Shown in pieces: positions 44,401 through 52,103 of a stretch of 64,000 nucleotides of DNA. The notes under the pieces were generated by a model. It was not told the DNA's origin, searched no databases, and saw only the letters and a list, made by a program, of their open reading frames with translations. Every line of letters starts with the position of its first letter. Position 1 is the stretch's first letter. Both the position numbers and the translations under genes were made by a program. Source of the DNA: Blastococcus sp. HT6-4 (lineage in GTDB: Bacteria > Actinomycetota > Actinomycetes > Mycobacteriales > Geodermatophilaceae); NCBI RefSeq assembly GCF_039679125.1, contig NZ_CP155551.1, positions 2,976,001-3,040,000 of the forward strand. Direction: 5' to 3'.

Positions 44401-45315
44401 GTGACCACGTCGGGGAACGACCGCGAGGATGCGCCGGCCCTCGCCCGGCGCCTCGCGGCCGCGCAGGAGCGGGTCCGGTACCTCAGGCGCCGGCTGGCGC
44501 AGCGGTACGACCGGGTACCCCGCCCGGTGCGCCGGTTCGTCGGTTGGCTGCGCAGCCCGGAGTTCGTGACGACCAGTTCCAGCCTGGCGTTCTACGCGAT
44601 GGTGTCGCTGCCGCCGATGGTGCTGCTCGGCTTCTGGATCGCCGGATTGTTCGTGGATCGGGCGAGCCTCGCCGACCTCGGCGCCGAGGTGGGCAGCCAG
44701 GCCCCGGAGAGCCTGCCCGTCGCCGACATCCTGAATGCCCTCATCGACGTCGCCGCCCGGACCGGGCCCGTCGCGGCGGTGGCGGCGATCTGGCCCGCCA
44801 CCACCTACGGGGCCGCGCTCGCCCGCGGGTTCAGCGCGATCGCGCCGCAGTCCGAGCGGCGCATCCGCGGGTGGCGGGGGCGGCTGCTGGCGCTGGCGAT
44901 CGTGGCGGCGCTCCCCTTCGCCATCTTCTCCGGACTGGCCGCCGTGTACTTCGTGCCGCGGCTGCTCGGAGGCGGGATCTGGCTACGACTGGCCCTGGGC
45001 CTGGGCACGTTCCTGGTGCTCGGCCTGGCCATCGCGCTGATCTACGAGCTGTACCAGTTGCGGGACACCCGCTGGACCGACGTCGCGGTGGGCGCGGCGA
45101 CCGCGACCGGGCTGGTCGCGCTCACGACGGCCGGGTACCTCGTCTACCTCGAGTTCGCCGATTTCACCGAGCGCTACGGCGCCACCGCGCTGGCCACCGC
45201 CGTGCTGCTCGGCCTCTGGCTGCTGCTGGGCAACGCCGCGCTGCTCACCGGCTACCGGGTCATGTCGCGGCGGGCATACCGGCGGTCGGGGCGGCGTCCT
45301 CCGCAGCCCGGCTGA
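44401..45315 (+). CDS. YihY/BrkB-family inner membrane protein
   Basis: A 304-aa protein with about six transmembrane helices after a ~45-residue basic N-terminus. The family region runs from EFVTTSSSLAFYAMVSLPPMVLLGF to AVLLGLWLLLGNAALLTGYRV. The old name ribonuclease BN is not supported; YihY/BrkB proteins are membrane proteins of unclear function. Starts with GTG 44401, 10 nt after the CAP gene. Its last 56 bp overlap the 3' end of the convergent WYL regulator gene, unusually long for this region. Confidence 0.83.
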   Translation: MTTSGNDREDAPALARRLAAAQERVRYLRRRLAQRYDRVPRPVRRFVGWLRSPEFVTTSSSLAFYAMVSLPPMVLLGFWIAGLFVDRASLADLGAEVGSQAPESLPVADILNALIDVAARTGPVAAVAAIWPATTYGAALARGFSAIAPQSERRIRGWRGRLLALAIVAALPFAIFSGLAAVYFVPRLLGGGIWLRLALGLGTFLVLGLAIALIYELYQLRDTRWTDVAVGAATATGLVALTTAGYLVYLEFADFTERYGATALATAVLLGLWLLLGNAALLTGYRVMSRRAYRRSGRRPPQPG

Positions 45316-46249
45316 ACCGCCGCCCCCACTCCCCCAGCAGGTCGCGCAGCTCCGGTCGGGAGACGACGGTGCACTCCGCGCCGACGACGCCGATCGCCAG
45401 GGCGGGCCAGCTCAGGTCGTCGGCCGCCATCCGGATCCGGCAGGCATGCTCCCCGTCGTCCTCCACGGTGGCCCACGCCCCGATCCGCTCCCGCACCGGC
45501 CCGGCCGGGGCGGCGATCCGGACCTCGACGGCGTACCAGCGGCCCCGGGGACCCATGCCCGCCCGCACGAAGGCCTCGGCGTCCTCGGCCGGTAGCTGCC
45601 GGGGGGCGAAGCGCACTCCGGTCGTCGTCGGATCGGCCAGCCGATCGAGGCGGAAGCTGCGCCAGGCCCCCCGCGCGGTGTCGTAGGCGACCAGGTACCA
45701 GCGACGGCCCAGCGCCACCAGGGCGACGGGCTCGACCAGGCGGTCGCTGTGCACGCCCGCGCTGTCGGTGTATCCGAAGGTGAGCCGCTCGGTGTCGCGG
45801 CAGGCGTGGGCAACGGTGGTCAGCACGCCGGGATCGACCGTCGGGCCCGTGGCCCAGGCCGCCGTGGTGGTCACGGCCCGGAGCGCATCCGCCCGGCGCC
45901 GCAGCCTCGCCGGGAGCACCTGCACGACCTTGGTGAGGGCGCGCAGCGACGCCTCGCCCATGCCGGCGACCGCCGACTGGGCGGCCGACTGCAGGCCGAC
46001 GGTGAGGGCGACCGCCTCGTCGTCGTCGAGCACGAGCGGGGGGAGCACGGCCCCCCGGGCGAGGCGGTAGCCGCCGTCGACGCCCGGCTGCGCCTCGACG
46101 GGGTAACCGATCTCCCGCAGCCGTTCGACGTCGCGGCGCAGCGTGCGGACCGACACCCCGAGGCGGGCCGCCAGCTCGGCCCCCGACCAGTGCCGGCGGC
46201 TCTGCATCAGCGAGAGCAGGCGCAGCGTCCGGCTCCCGGTGTCGGCCAC
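45260..46249 (-). CDS. YafY-type HTH-WYL transcriptional regulator
   Basis: A 329-aa regulator. The N-terminal HTH_11/DeoR-like domain (LAARLGVSVRTLRRDVERLREIGYPVEA) is followed by a WYL domain (YLVAYDTARGAWRSFRLDRLADP, about 185-210) that senses a small ligand or nucleic acid, and a WCX C-terminal domain. GTG 46249 is preceded by GGAAGG some 11 nt upstream. It is divergent from a DinB-family gene, a common pairing, with an inverted repeat between them, so it probably controls that gene and itself. Confidence 0.85.
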   Translation of the reverse strand: MADTGSRTLRLLSLMQSRRHWSGAELAARLGVSVRTLRRDVERLREIGYPVEAQPGVDGGYRLARGAVLPPLVLDDDEAVALTVGLQSAAQSAVAGMGEASLRALTKVVQVLPARLRRRADALRAVTTTAAWATGPTVDPGVLTTVAHACRDTERLTFGYTDSAGVHSDRLVEPVALVALGRRWYLVAYDTARGAWRSFRLDRLADPTTTGVRFAPRQLPAEDAEAFVRAGMGPRGRWYAVEVRIAAPAGPVRERIGAWATVEDDGEHACRIRMAADDLSWPALAIGVVGAECTVVSRPELRDLLGEWGRRFSRAAEDAAPTAGMPAAT

Positions 46250-46283
46250 GCGGACAAATCCTTCCCTATCGCGGCCAGAACCT

Positions 46284-46304
46284 GGCACCGATGGTGCCTA
46301 GCGT
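46284..46304 (+). promoter_or_regulatory. Operator-like repeat and -10 of the dinB-type gene
   Basis: GGCACC-GAT-GGTGCC (46284-46298) is a perfect 6-bp inverted repeat directly followed by TAGCGT (46299-46304), a -10 box. A second palindrome, CGGTACCG, lies at 46305-46312 near the expected start of transcription. Candidate site for the divergent WYL regulator. Confidence 0.5.
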
Positions 46305-46341
46305 CGGTACCGACCGGATCGGCACGACGGAAGGCAGCACG

Positions 46342-46863
46342 ATGACCGACACGACCACCCTCACCGCGGAGCGCGCCGACCTGCTGGAGACCCTGGCGGT
46401 CCACCGGAGCTTCCTGCGGCACACCGTCCAGGGCCTCACCGACGAGCAGGCGCGGCAGCGGACGACCGCGAGCGAGCTGACCCTCGGCGGGCTGATCAAG
46501 CACGTCGCCGGTACCGAGGAGGCGTGGGCCCACTTCGTCGTGGGCGGCCCGCAGGCGATGGCGGGGCCGGACGACGCGGCGCAGGCCGAGGCGTGGGGCG
46601 AGGGGTTCCGCATGGGCCCGGACGAGACGCTCGCGGGCGTGCTGGCGCGCTACGAGGAGGTCGCGCGGCGGACCGACGAGCTGGTGCGGACGCTGCCCGA
46701 CCTCGACGCCGCCCACCCGCTGCCCGCGGCGCCGTGGTTCGAGCCGGGCGCGGTCCGGTCCGCCCGGCGGGTGTTCCTGCACATCGTGGCCGAGACCGCC
46801 CAGCACGCCGGGCACGCGGACATCCTGCGGGAGTCCCTGGACGGGCAGAAGACGATGGGCTGA
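46342..46863 (+). CDS. DinB-family metal-dependent protein
   Basis: A 173-aa four-helix-bundle protein of the DinB/DUF664 type. His residues of the metal triad appear in LIKHVAGTEE (about 53) and in HIVAETAQHAGHAD near the C-terminus. Relatives include mycothiol-dependent S-transferases and maleylpyruvate isomerases, so a mycothiol-linked reaction is plausible but not shown. ATG 46342 follows GGAAGG. It is divergent from the WYL regulator and ends one base before the convergent coiled-coil gene. Confidence 0.8.
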   Translation: MTDTTTLTAERADLLETLAVHRSFLRHTVQGLTDEQARQRTTASELTLGGLIKHVAGTEEAWAHFVVGGPQAMAGPDDAAQAEAWGEGFRMGPDETLAGVLARYEEVARRTDELVRTLPDLDAAHPLPAAPWFEPGAVRSARRVFLHIVAETAQHAGHADILRESLDGQKTMG

Positions 46864-46864
46864 G

Positions 46865-47791
46865 TCACCCGCCGGCCGCGAGCGCATCGACGCGCGCCAC
46901 GGCCGCGTCGCGGGCGGCAGCCGCATCGGCCGCCTCGCGCTCGGCCGTCCGGCGCCGGCGCTGCGCGCGCGACAGGTCGTCGGCGACCCCGCCCGCCTCC
47001 TCCTCCACCCGGGCGAGCTCCGCCGCCAGCTCGTCGACCCGGGCCTGGAGCTCGGCGCGGCGGGCGTCGAGCCGGTCGGCCGTACCGCGCGCCTGCTCGG
47101 CCGCGGCGGCCGCCTCCTCCGCGACCGCCGCCGCCTCCTCGGCAGCGCTGCGGGCCTCGGCGAGCTCCCGGAGCCGGCGCTCCTCGGCCTCCCGCCGTCG
47201 TCGCTCCTCCTCCCGCCGCCGGCGCTCGGCGGCCGACTCGCCGCGGGGGCGGGCGGGGCGGGCCGGCGCCGGCTCGGCTGCCGGAGGGCGCACCAGGCGG
47301 AGGTCCGCCCGGGCCGGGGTGCCCATGCCGCTGTAGGACATCGCAGACGTGAGCCGGCCGGTGAGCAGCGCCTCCCCCGCCCCTGGGTCGGTCATCGCCG
47401 CGCGGAGGGTCTCCTCCACCTGCGCGGCGATCGTCGAGCTGACCGCGTGCCCGCGTTCGCGGGCCAGGGCCGACGCCTGGCGGGTGAGCGCGGTGAGCAG
47501 CTGGGCGCGCTGCCGGTTGAGCGCCTTGAGCTCGTCGCCGGCGAGGTTCTGCTGGGCGTCGCGGAGCAGGCCGCCGAGCTCGACCAGGCCCTCGATCTCC
47601 TCGCGGTGGCCGTGGACCAGCAGGTTGCACACCCAGGCGGGGGTCGACGGCTTGGGCAGCGCGCCGATCGCCTTGGCCAGCGCCTTGTCGCCGTCCGCCT
47701 TCGCCTCGTTCTGCCGGGCGGTGCGGACGGCGACGAACTCCTCCGGCGCGACCTCGTAGAGTTCGTCGGCCACCTCGTCGAGTTCCACCAC
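46865..47791 (-). CDS. Coiled-coil hypothetical protein, 308 aa
   Basis: Not recognised. Residues 1-165 form a helical N-terminal domain (EFVAVRTARQNEAKADGDKALAKAIGALPKPS, then ALNRQRAQLLTALTRQASALARERG). Residues ~190-300 are a long Ala/Glu/Arg coiled coil (ERRRREEERRRREAEERRLRELAEA and further heptads). No membrane or signal segment. The motif KPSTPAWVCNLLV is distinctive and could define an actinobacterial family. Starts with GTG 47791, upstream of a terminator belonging to arsI, so it has its own promoter. Confidence 0.6.
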   Translation of the reverse strand: MVELDEVADELYEVAPEEFVAVRTARQNEAKADGDKALAKAIGALPKPSTPAWVCNLLVHGHREEIEGLVELGGLLRDAQQNLAGDELKALNRQRAQLLTALTRQASALARERGHAVSSTIAAQVEETLRAAMTDPGAGEALLTGRLTSAMSYSGMGTPARADLRLVRPPAAEPAPARPARPRGESAAERRRREEERRRREAEERRLRELAEARSAAEEAAAVAEEAAAAAEQARGTADRLDARRAELQARVDELAAELARVEEEAGGVADDLSRAQRRRRTAEREAADAAAARDAAVARVDALAAGG

Positions 47792-47799
47792 ACCTCCTC

Positions 47800-47854
47800 G
47801 AGTGCTACGGACTCGTGGTCATCAGCCCCTGATCACCACGAGTTCGTAGCACTC
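47800..47854. terminator. Very long hairpin terminator after arsI
   Basis: GAGTGCTACG (47800-47809) pairs with 47845-47854. After one mismatch ACTCGTGGT pairs with 47835-47843. After another, ATCAG pairs with CTGAT around a CCC loop. In total 24 of 26 positions pair. It lies between the arsI stop and the coiled-coil gene start on the same strand. Confidence 0.8.
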
Positions 47855-47867
47855 GGCGTTCCGCTGG

Positions 47868-48335
47868 TCAGCAGCAGGCGGCGGCCGGCTGCTCCTCGGT
47901 GCGGCAGCAACTGCGGTCACCGGCGACGGCGGAGAGCTCGGCGTCGGTCTGCCCCTCGAGGTCGGGACGGGCGTCGGCCTTGACGGTGTAGACCTCCCAC
48001 GGCTCGCCGCCGGGTCCGGTCACCCAGACCTTGTCCTGGACGGCGTAGCAGCAGGTGGTGTCCTCCTCCGGCCGGGTCGCCAGGCCGGCGTCGGCCAGCC
48101 GGCCGGTGGCCGCGGTGACCTCGTCGGTGCACGACACCTCCACGCCGAGGTGGTCCATCCGGGTCGGCTCGCCGGCCGAGCCCTCGAGCAGGACCAGCTT
48201 CAGCGGGGGCTCGGCGATGGCGAAGTTGGCGTAGCCCGGCCGGCGCTTGCCCGGGGTGGCGTCGAACAGCCGGGAGTAGAAGTCGACGGCGGCGTCGAGG
48301 TCGGCGACGCGGAGGGCGAGCTGGACACGGGACAC
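47868..48335 (-). CDS. arsI: ArsI/CadI, C-As lyase-type VOC protein
   Basis: A 155-aa vicinal-oxygen-chelate protein of the ArsI/CadI family. It breaks the carbon-arsenic bond of methylated or aromatic trivalent arsenicals in characterised homologues. SRVQLALRV is the family N-terminus; Gln5, His62 and Glu114 (EPWEVY) match the metal triad, and the adjacent Cys95-Cys96 (TTCCYAVQDK) match the arsenic-binding pair. The C-terminus adds a Cys-rich tail (SCCRTEEQPAAACC). GTG 48335 was chosen over upstream ATG 48371 because AGGAGG lies 5 nt upstream and the N-terminus then matches. It is divergent from arsR-acr3-arsC. Confidence 0.88.
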   Translation of the reverse strand: MSRVQLALRVADLDAAVDFYSRLFDATPGKRRPGYANFAIAEPPLKLVLLEGSAGEPTRMDHLGVEVSCTDEVTAATGRLADAGLATRPEEDTTCCYAVQDKVWVTGPGGEPWEVYTVKADARPDLEGQTDAELSAVAGDRSCCRTEEQPAAACC

Positions 48336-48360
48336 GAGGGCCTCCTGAGAGATCGAGACA

Positions 48361-48436
48361 TCGACGGTCATCGATGTGCAAAGCAGAATGAACACCTGAC
48401 ATCGATGCTTGTCAATACGATGCTCGTCGTTATGAT
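48361..48436. promoter_or_regulatory. Divergent arsI / arsR promoters and ArsR sites
   Basis: For arsR, TTGTCA (48409-48414) and TATGAT (48431-48436) are 16 nt apart. On the minus strand the same six bases read TTGACA, a perfect -35 for arsI. Repeated CATCGATG-type motifs (near 48369-48376 and 48399-48407) and CGATG/TGATCG copies through 48440 are likely ArsR sites. Confidence 0.7.
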
Positions 48437-48469
48437 CGACGCCGAAGTCCTACGGCGAGGAGAGACCGC

Positions 48470-48808
48470 ATGAGCGACCCCGGCCTGGCGTGCTGCACGC
48501 CGCTGTCCGGCACGGCGATGAGCACCGAGCAGGCCGAGCAGATCGCGCCCCTGCTCAAGGCGCTGGCCGATCCCGTCCGGCTGCGGCTGATCAGCCTGAT
48601 CGCGTCGAGCCAGGGCGGGGAGGCCTGCGTCTGCGACCTGAACGACGCCTTCGACCTCACCCAGGCCACGATCAGCCACCACCTGAAGGTGCTGCACTCG
48701 GCTGGGTTGCTCGACCGCGAGAAGCGGGGGGTGTGGGTCTACTACGCCGTCCGCCCGGCCGCGCTCGCCGCCGTCGCCACGCTCTTCACCCAGGCGGTCC
48801 CGGCGTGA
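48470..48808 (+). CDS. arsR: ArsR-family arsenic-responsive repressor
   Basis: A 112-aa winged-helix ArsR/SmtB repressor. The DNA-recognition helix is in DLTQATISHHLKVLHSAGLL. Two cysteine sites are visible: Cys8-Cys9 near the N-terminus (LACCTPL) and Cys53/Cys55 in EACVCDL, the classic position for As(III)/Sb(III). Binding of arsenite should release it from the intergenic sites upstream. ATG 48470 follows GAGGAGA. Its stop overlaps the acr3 start by 4 nt (GTGA). Confidence 0.92.
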   Translation: MSDPGLACCTPLSGTAMSTEQAEQIAPLLKALADPVRLRLISLIASSQGGEACVCDLNDAFDLTQATISHHLKVLHSAGLLDREKRGVWVYYAVRPAALAAVATLFTQAVPA

Positions 48809-49929
48809 GCGACGCGATCCGCGAGACCGCCCGGCCCGACGTCCCGGCCGATGCCCCGGTCCTGCAGAAGCTCTCCACCCTCGACCGGTTCCTGCCGGTC
48901 TGGATCGTCGCGGCGATGGCCCTCGGCCTGGGGCTGGGCCGGCTCGTCCCCGGCCTGGACGACGCGCTGGACGCGGTGCGGGTCGGCGACGTCAGCCTGC
49001 CGATCGCGATCGGGCTGCTGCTGATGATGTACCCGGTCCTGGCCAAGGTCCGGTACTCCGAGATCGACCGGGTCACCGGCGACCGGAAGCTCCTGGCCGC
49101 CAGCCTGGTGCTCAACTGGGTGCTCGGCCCGGCGCTGATGTTCGCGCTGGCCTGGCTGCTGCTGCCCGACCTGCCCGAGTACCGCACCGGCCTGATCATC
49201 GTCGGCCTGGCCCGCTGCATCGCGATGGTCCTGATCTGGAACGACCTGTCCTGCGGCGACCGCGAGGCCGCCGCCGTCCTGGTCGCGATCAACTCGGTCT
49301 TCCAGATCATCGCCTTCGCCGCGCTGGGCTGGTTCTACCTGCAGGTGCTGCCCGGATGGCTCGGCCTGTCGACGACGTCGGCGGAGTTCAGTGTCTGGGC
49401 GATCGTCGTCTCGGTCCTGGTGTTCCTGGGCATCCCGCTCGTCGCCGGCTTCCTCACCCGCACGCTGGGCGAGCGCCGCAAGGGCCGCGCCTGGTACGAG
49501 GAGCGGTTCCTCCCGCGCATCGGCCCGGTCGCCCTCTACGGGCTGCTGTTCACCATCGTGATGCTCTTCGCCCTGCAGGGTGACGCGATCACCTCCCAGC
49601 CCTGGGACGTCGCCCGCATCGCACTGCCGCTCCTGGCCTACTTCTTCCTGATGTTTGGCGGCTCCTTCCTGCTCGGCATGCAGCTGGGCCTCGGCTACGC
49701 GAAGACGGCGACGCTCGCGTTCACCGCGGCCGGCAACAACTTCGAGCTCGCCATCGCCGTGGCCATCGGCACCTTCGGCGTCACCAGCGGGCAGGCCCTC
49801 GCCGGCGTCGTCGGCCCGCTGATCGAGGTCCCCGTCCTCGTGGCGCTGGTCTACGTCTCGCTGTGGGCCGCCCGCCGCTGGTTCCCCGGCGACCCCACCG
49901 TCCCCGCCTCGATCCGGAGCGCCCGATGA
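48805..49929 (+). CDS. acr3: ACR3-family arsenite efflux permease
   Basis: A 374-aa integral membrane protein with about ten helices. The conserved cysteine of the family is in MVLIWNDLSCGDREAA (about 145-160), with RCIAMVLIWN just before; GNNFELAIAVAIGTFG is another family block in a later helix. It exports arsenite using the proton motive force. GTG 48805 overlaps arsR, and the stop overlaps the arsC start (ATGA), so arsR-acr3-arsC is one translationally coupled operon. Confidence 0.92.
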   Translation: MSDAIRETARPDVPADAPVLQKLSTLDRFLPVWIVAAMALGLGLGRLVPGLDDALDAVRVGDVSLPIAIGLLLMMYPVLAKVRYSEIDRVTGDRKLLAASLVLNWVLGPALMFALAWLLLPDLPEYRTGLIIVGLARCIAMVLIWNDLSCGDREAAAVLVAINSVFQIIAFAALGWFYLQVLPGWLGLSTTSAEFSVWAIVVSVLVFLGIPLVAGFLTRTLGERRKGRAWYEERFLPRIGPVALYGLLFTIVMLFALQGDAITSQPWDVARIALPLLAYFFLMFGGSFLLGMQLGLGYAKTATLAFTAAGNNFELAIAVAIGTFGVTSGQALAGVVGPLIEVPVLVALVYVSLWAARRWFPGDPTVPASIRSAR

Positions 49930-50333
49930 TCCCCAGTGTCCTGTTCGTCTGCGTGCACAACGCCGGCCGGTCCCAGATGGCCGCCGGCTGGCTGCGGCAC
50001 CTCGGCGGCGACGGGGTCGAGGTCCGCTCGGCCGGCTCGATGCCGGGTGACCAGGTGAACCCGGCCGCCGTCGAGGCGATGGCCGAGGTCGGCATCGACA
50101 TCTCCGACCAGCGGCCGAAGGTGCTCACGACCGATGCGGTGGAGGCCTCCGACGTGGTCATCACCATGGGGTGCGGCGACGCCTGCCCGATCTTCCCCGG
50201 CAAGCGCTACCTGGACTGGCAGCTGGAGGACCCGGCCGGCAAGGGCGTCGAGTCGGTGCGGCCGATCCGCGACGAGATCGAGCGCCGCATCCGCGGGCTG
50301 CTCGACGAGCTGGGGGTCAGCTCTCCCGCCTGA
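49926..50333 (+). CDS. arsC: Arsenate reductase (LMWP fold)
   Basis: A 135-aa arsenate reductase of the low-molecular-weight phosphatase fold, reducing As(V) to As(III) for export by ACR3. The P-loop CVHNAGRS (Cys9 to Arg15) is followed by MGCGDACPIFPGKRYLDW with Cys83 and Cys87. This GCGDACPIFPGKRY form resembles the mycothiol/mycoredoxin-dependent enzymes of Corynebacterium rather than the thioredoxin-coupled ones. ATG 49926 overlaps the acr3 stop. The last 17 bp overlap the convergent GXWXG gene. Confidence 0.92.
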   Translation: MIPSVLFVCVHNAGRSQMAAGWLRHLGGDGVEVRSAGSMPGDQVNPAAVEAMAEVGIDISDQRPKVLTTDAVEASDVVITMGCGDACPIFPGKRYLDWQLEDPAGKGVESVRPIRDEIERRIRGLLDELGVSSPA

Positions 50334-50868
50334 GCAGGAAGAGGAACGGGTCGGGCAGGCCGCGCAGGTCCATGAGGCCGAGCACGGTGCGGCCGTCCAC
50401 CCGCCGGAAGACGTCGATGATCGGCAGCGCGTCGTAGACCATCGCGGCCGTGACGACGCCGCGGTGCTCGACCGCCCGCAGCCGGGCCTTCGGCCTGGTC
50501 GTGGTGAGCAGCGGGCGGACGGCGCGGAACGCCGCCCGCGCCGCCCGGGAGTGCGCGAGGCCGGGGAGGTCGCGCAGCACCCGGACCGGGATCGGCGCCG
50601 GGTCGACCGGGCGCGGGCCCGACCGGGTGCCGAACAGCAGCGGGTGCGCCGTCTCGGCGTCGACGAACTCCTTGCCGTACCAGCCGTAGGACTCCAGCAG
50701 CCCGTCCAGCGGTGAGCCGGTGGGCACCCCGCTCCCCCGCCAGCGGCCGGTCATCTCGTCGACGGCCACCGGCCGGGCATCGTCGAACAGCCCGAGCGCC
50801 TCGTCGCGGGAGATGCCCCCGGCGGCCCGCGCCAGCACCTGGTCGCTGCTCGTCGATCCCGGGTTCAT
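50317..50868 (-). CDS. GXWXG / DUF4334 domain protein
   Basis: A 183-aa protein with an N-terminal GXWXG domain (GRWRGSGVPTGSPLDGLLESYGWYGKEF, about 41-68) and a DUF4334-like C-terminus (VVTAAMVYDALPIIDVFRRVDGRTVLGLMD). Function of the family is unknown; it is soluble, without a signal. ATG 50868 overlaps the upstream small gene stop (ATGA), so the two are co-translated. The 3' end overlaps arsC by 17 bp. Confidence 0.8.
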   Translation of the reverse strand: MNPGSTSSDQVLARAAGGISRDEALGLFDDARPVAVDEMTGRWRGSGVPTGSPLDGLLESYGWYGKEFVDAETAHPLLFGTRSGPRPVDPAPIPVRVLRDLPGLAHSRAARAAFRAVRPLLTTTRPKARLRAVEHRGVVTAAMVYDALPIIDVFRRVDGRTVLGLMDLRGLPDPFLFLLRRES

Positions 50869-51074
50869 GCCACCGGGCGCTCGAAGGTGACCAGCACGCC
50901 CTCGACCCCGCCCGGACCGATGCGGCCCCTGACCTCGACGGAGGTGATCGCCTTGAGCTGCCAGCCCTTGCGGGCGTGGTCGTTGAGCACCTTCTCCAGC
51001 TTGCCGCCGGACATCTTGCCGCCGATCAGCCCCTCCCGGAGCTCCTCGACCTTGTACTCATAACGCGCTGCCAT
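50865..51074 (-). CDS. DUF4177-like small protein
   Basis: A 69-aa protein beginning ARYEYKVEELREGLIGG, with a GWQLKAITSV strand and a final VLVTFERPVA, the usual DUF4177-like layout: a small alpha/beta fold of unknown role. ATG 51074 follows GGAGCAGCGGG; the longer frame to 51158 has a less typical start. Its stop overlaps the downstream GXWXG gene start by 4 nt. A short gap (51075-51170) separates it from the cyclase gene, with no clear elements. Confidence 0.72.
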   Translation of the reverse strand: MAARYEYKVEELREGLIGGKMSGGKLEKVLNDHARKGWQLKAITSVEVRGRIGPGGVEGVLVTFERPVA

Positions 51075-51170
51075 CCCGCTGCTCCGTCCGTCGTCGCCGG
51101 TGGTGCAGATCAGCCTGCCAAGGTCGAGGACTGCCGTCGACCCCGGCGGCTGACCCACGCACCGGAGCTC

Positions 51171-52103
51171 TCAGACGATGGCGACGGGATCGAGCATCGA
51201 CCCGGTGGTGCCCTCGATCTTCAGCGGCAGGGCGACGAAGAGGAACTCGTACACCCGCTCGCGGGAGATCTCCTCGAGGTAGAGGGACTCGAAGAGGTAG
51301 ATGGCGTTCTCGATGAGCAGCAGCGTGTGCACCGGCTGCGGATTGGCCGGCGTGCCCGGGTCGGGGGCAGGCTGGACCTCGAAGGTCTCCGTGTCGCTGC
51401 CCGCCGCGACCACCCCTTGCTCCAGCAGCCAGCGCGCAGCGCTGATGTCGGGGCCGGCCGTGACGTGACGGGCCAGGCCCTCCGGGTCGGGCCACTGGCT
51501 CAGGTAGCCGGACCGGATGAGGACGACGTCCCCCGCACGGACGGTCACGCCCTGGTGCTCGGCCACGGCCCGCAGCTCGTCGGCACCCACGGGGTCGTGC
51601 GCCGGGAGGGCCTCGATGCCTCGGAACGCCGGCACGTCGAGGAGCACGCCACGGGTGATGAACGGTGGCAGCTTGGCGCCGTCACCGAGCTTCGGCCCGC
51701 GGTCCCCGAGGTGCTCCCGCGCGTTGCCCCCGCCGTACCAGTGATCGTCGTCACCGATGGTCATGTGGGCGAGCGCGTCGACGTGCGCGCCACTGTGGGA
51801 CGTACCGCTCACCGTCTCGGCCATGTAGCCGAGGCTGACCTCGTTCCGCGGCCCCCACGGCTGCTCGCCGTCGCCGCGCAGGCCGACGGGGGTGCGATAC
51901 ATGCTGACCTGGAAGGGCGGGTGGGAGCCGAACAGCGGCATACCGGTGTAGCGGGGCAGCGCCAGGGAGTAGGTGGTCCCGCGGGTCGGCAGGGCCAGCG
52001 CCGCGAGCAGGTCCTCCGGCCGCTGTCGCGCGGCGGGGCCGCGCTCCGGGTCGACGGGTGCGGTCGGGTGGACGGGTGCGGTGGGGTCGGCCTCGGGCGT
52101 CAC
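51171..52103 (-). CDS. Cyclase-family metal-dependent hydrolase
   Basis: A 310-aa member of the cyclase family (PF04199 type), whose members include kynurenine formamidase and isatin hydrolase. The metal-binding motif is SGTSHSGAHVDALAHM (about 98-113), with the conserved His and Asp residues. VRAGDVVLIRSGY and the C-terminal LPLKIEGTTGSMLDPVAIV are typical. It should hydrolyse a cyclic or N-acyl amide or lactone. GTG 52103 overlaps the glycerate kinase stop by 4 nt, so it lies downstream in that transcript and may act in the same pathway. Confidence 0.82.
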   Translation of the reverse strand: MTPEADPTAPVHPTAPVDPERGPAARQRPEDLLAALALPTRGTTYSLALPRYTGMPLFGSHPPFQVSMYRTPVGLRGDGEQPWGPRNEVSLGYMAETVSGTSHSGAHVDALAHMTIGDDDHWYGGGNAREHLGDRGPKLGDGAKLPPFITRGVLLDVPAFRGIEALPAHDPVGADELRAVAEHQGVTVRAGDVVLIRSGYLSQWPDPEGLARHVTAGPDISAARWLLEQGVVAAGSDTETFEVQPAPDPGTPANPQPVHTLLLIENAIYLFESLYLEEISRERVYEFLFVALPLKIEGTTGSMLDPVAIV

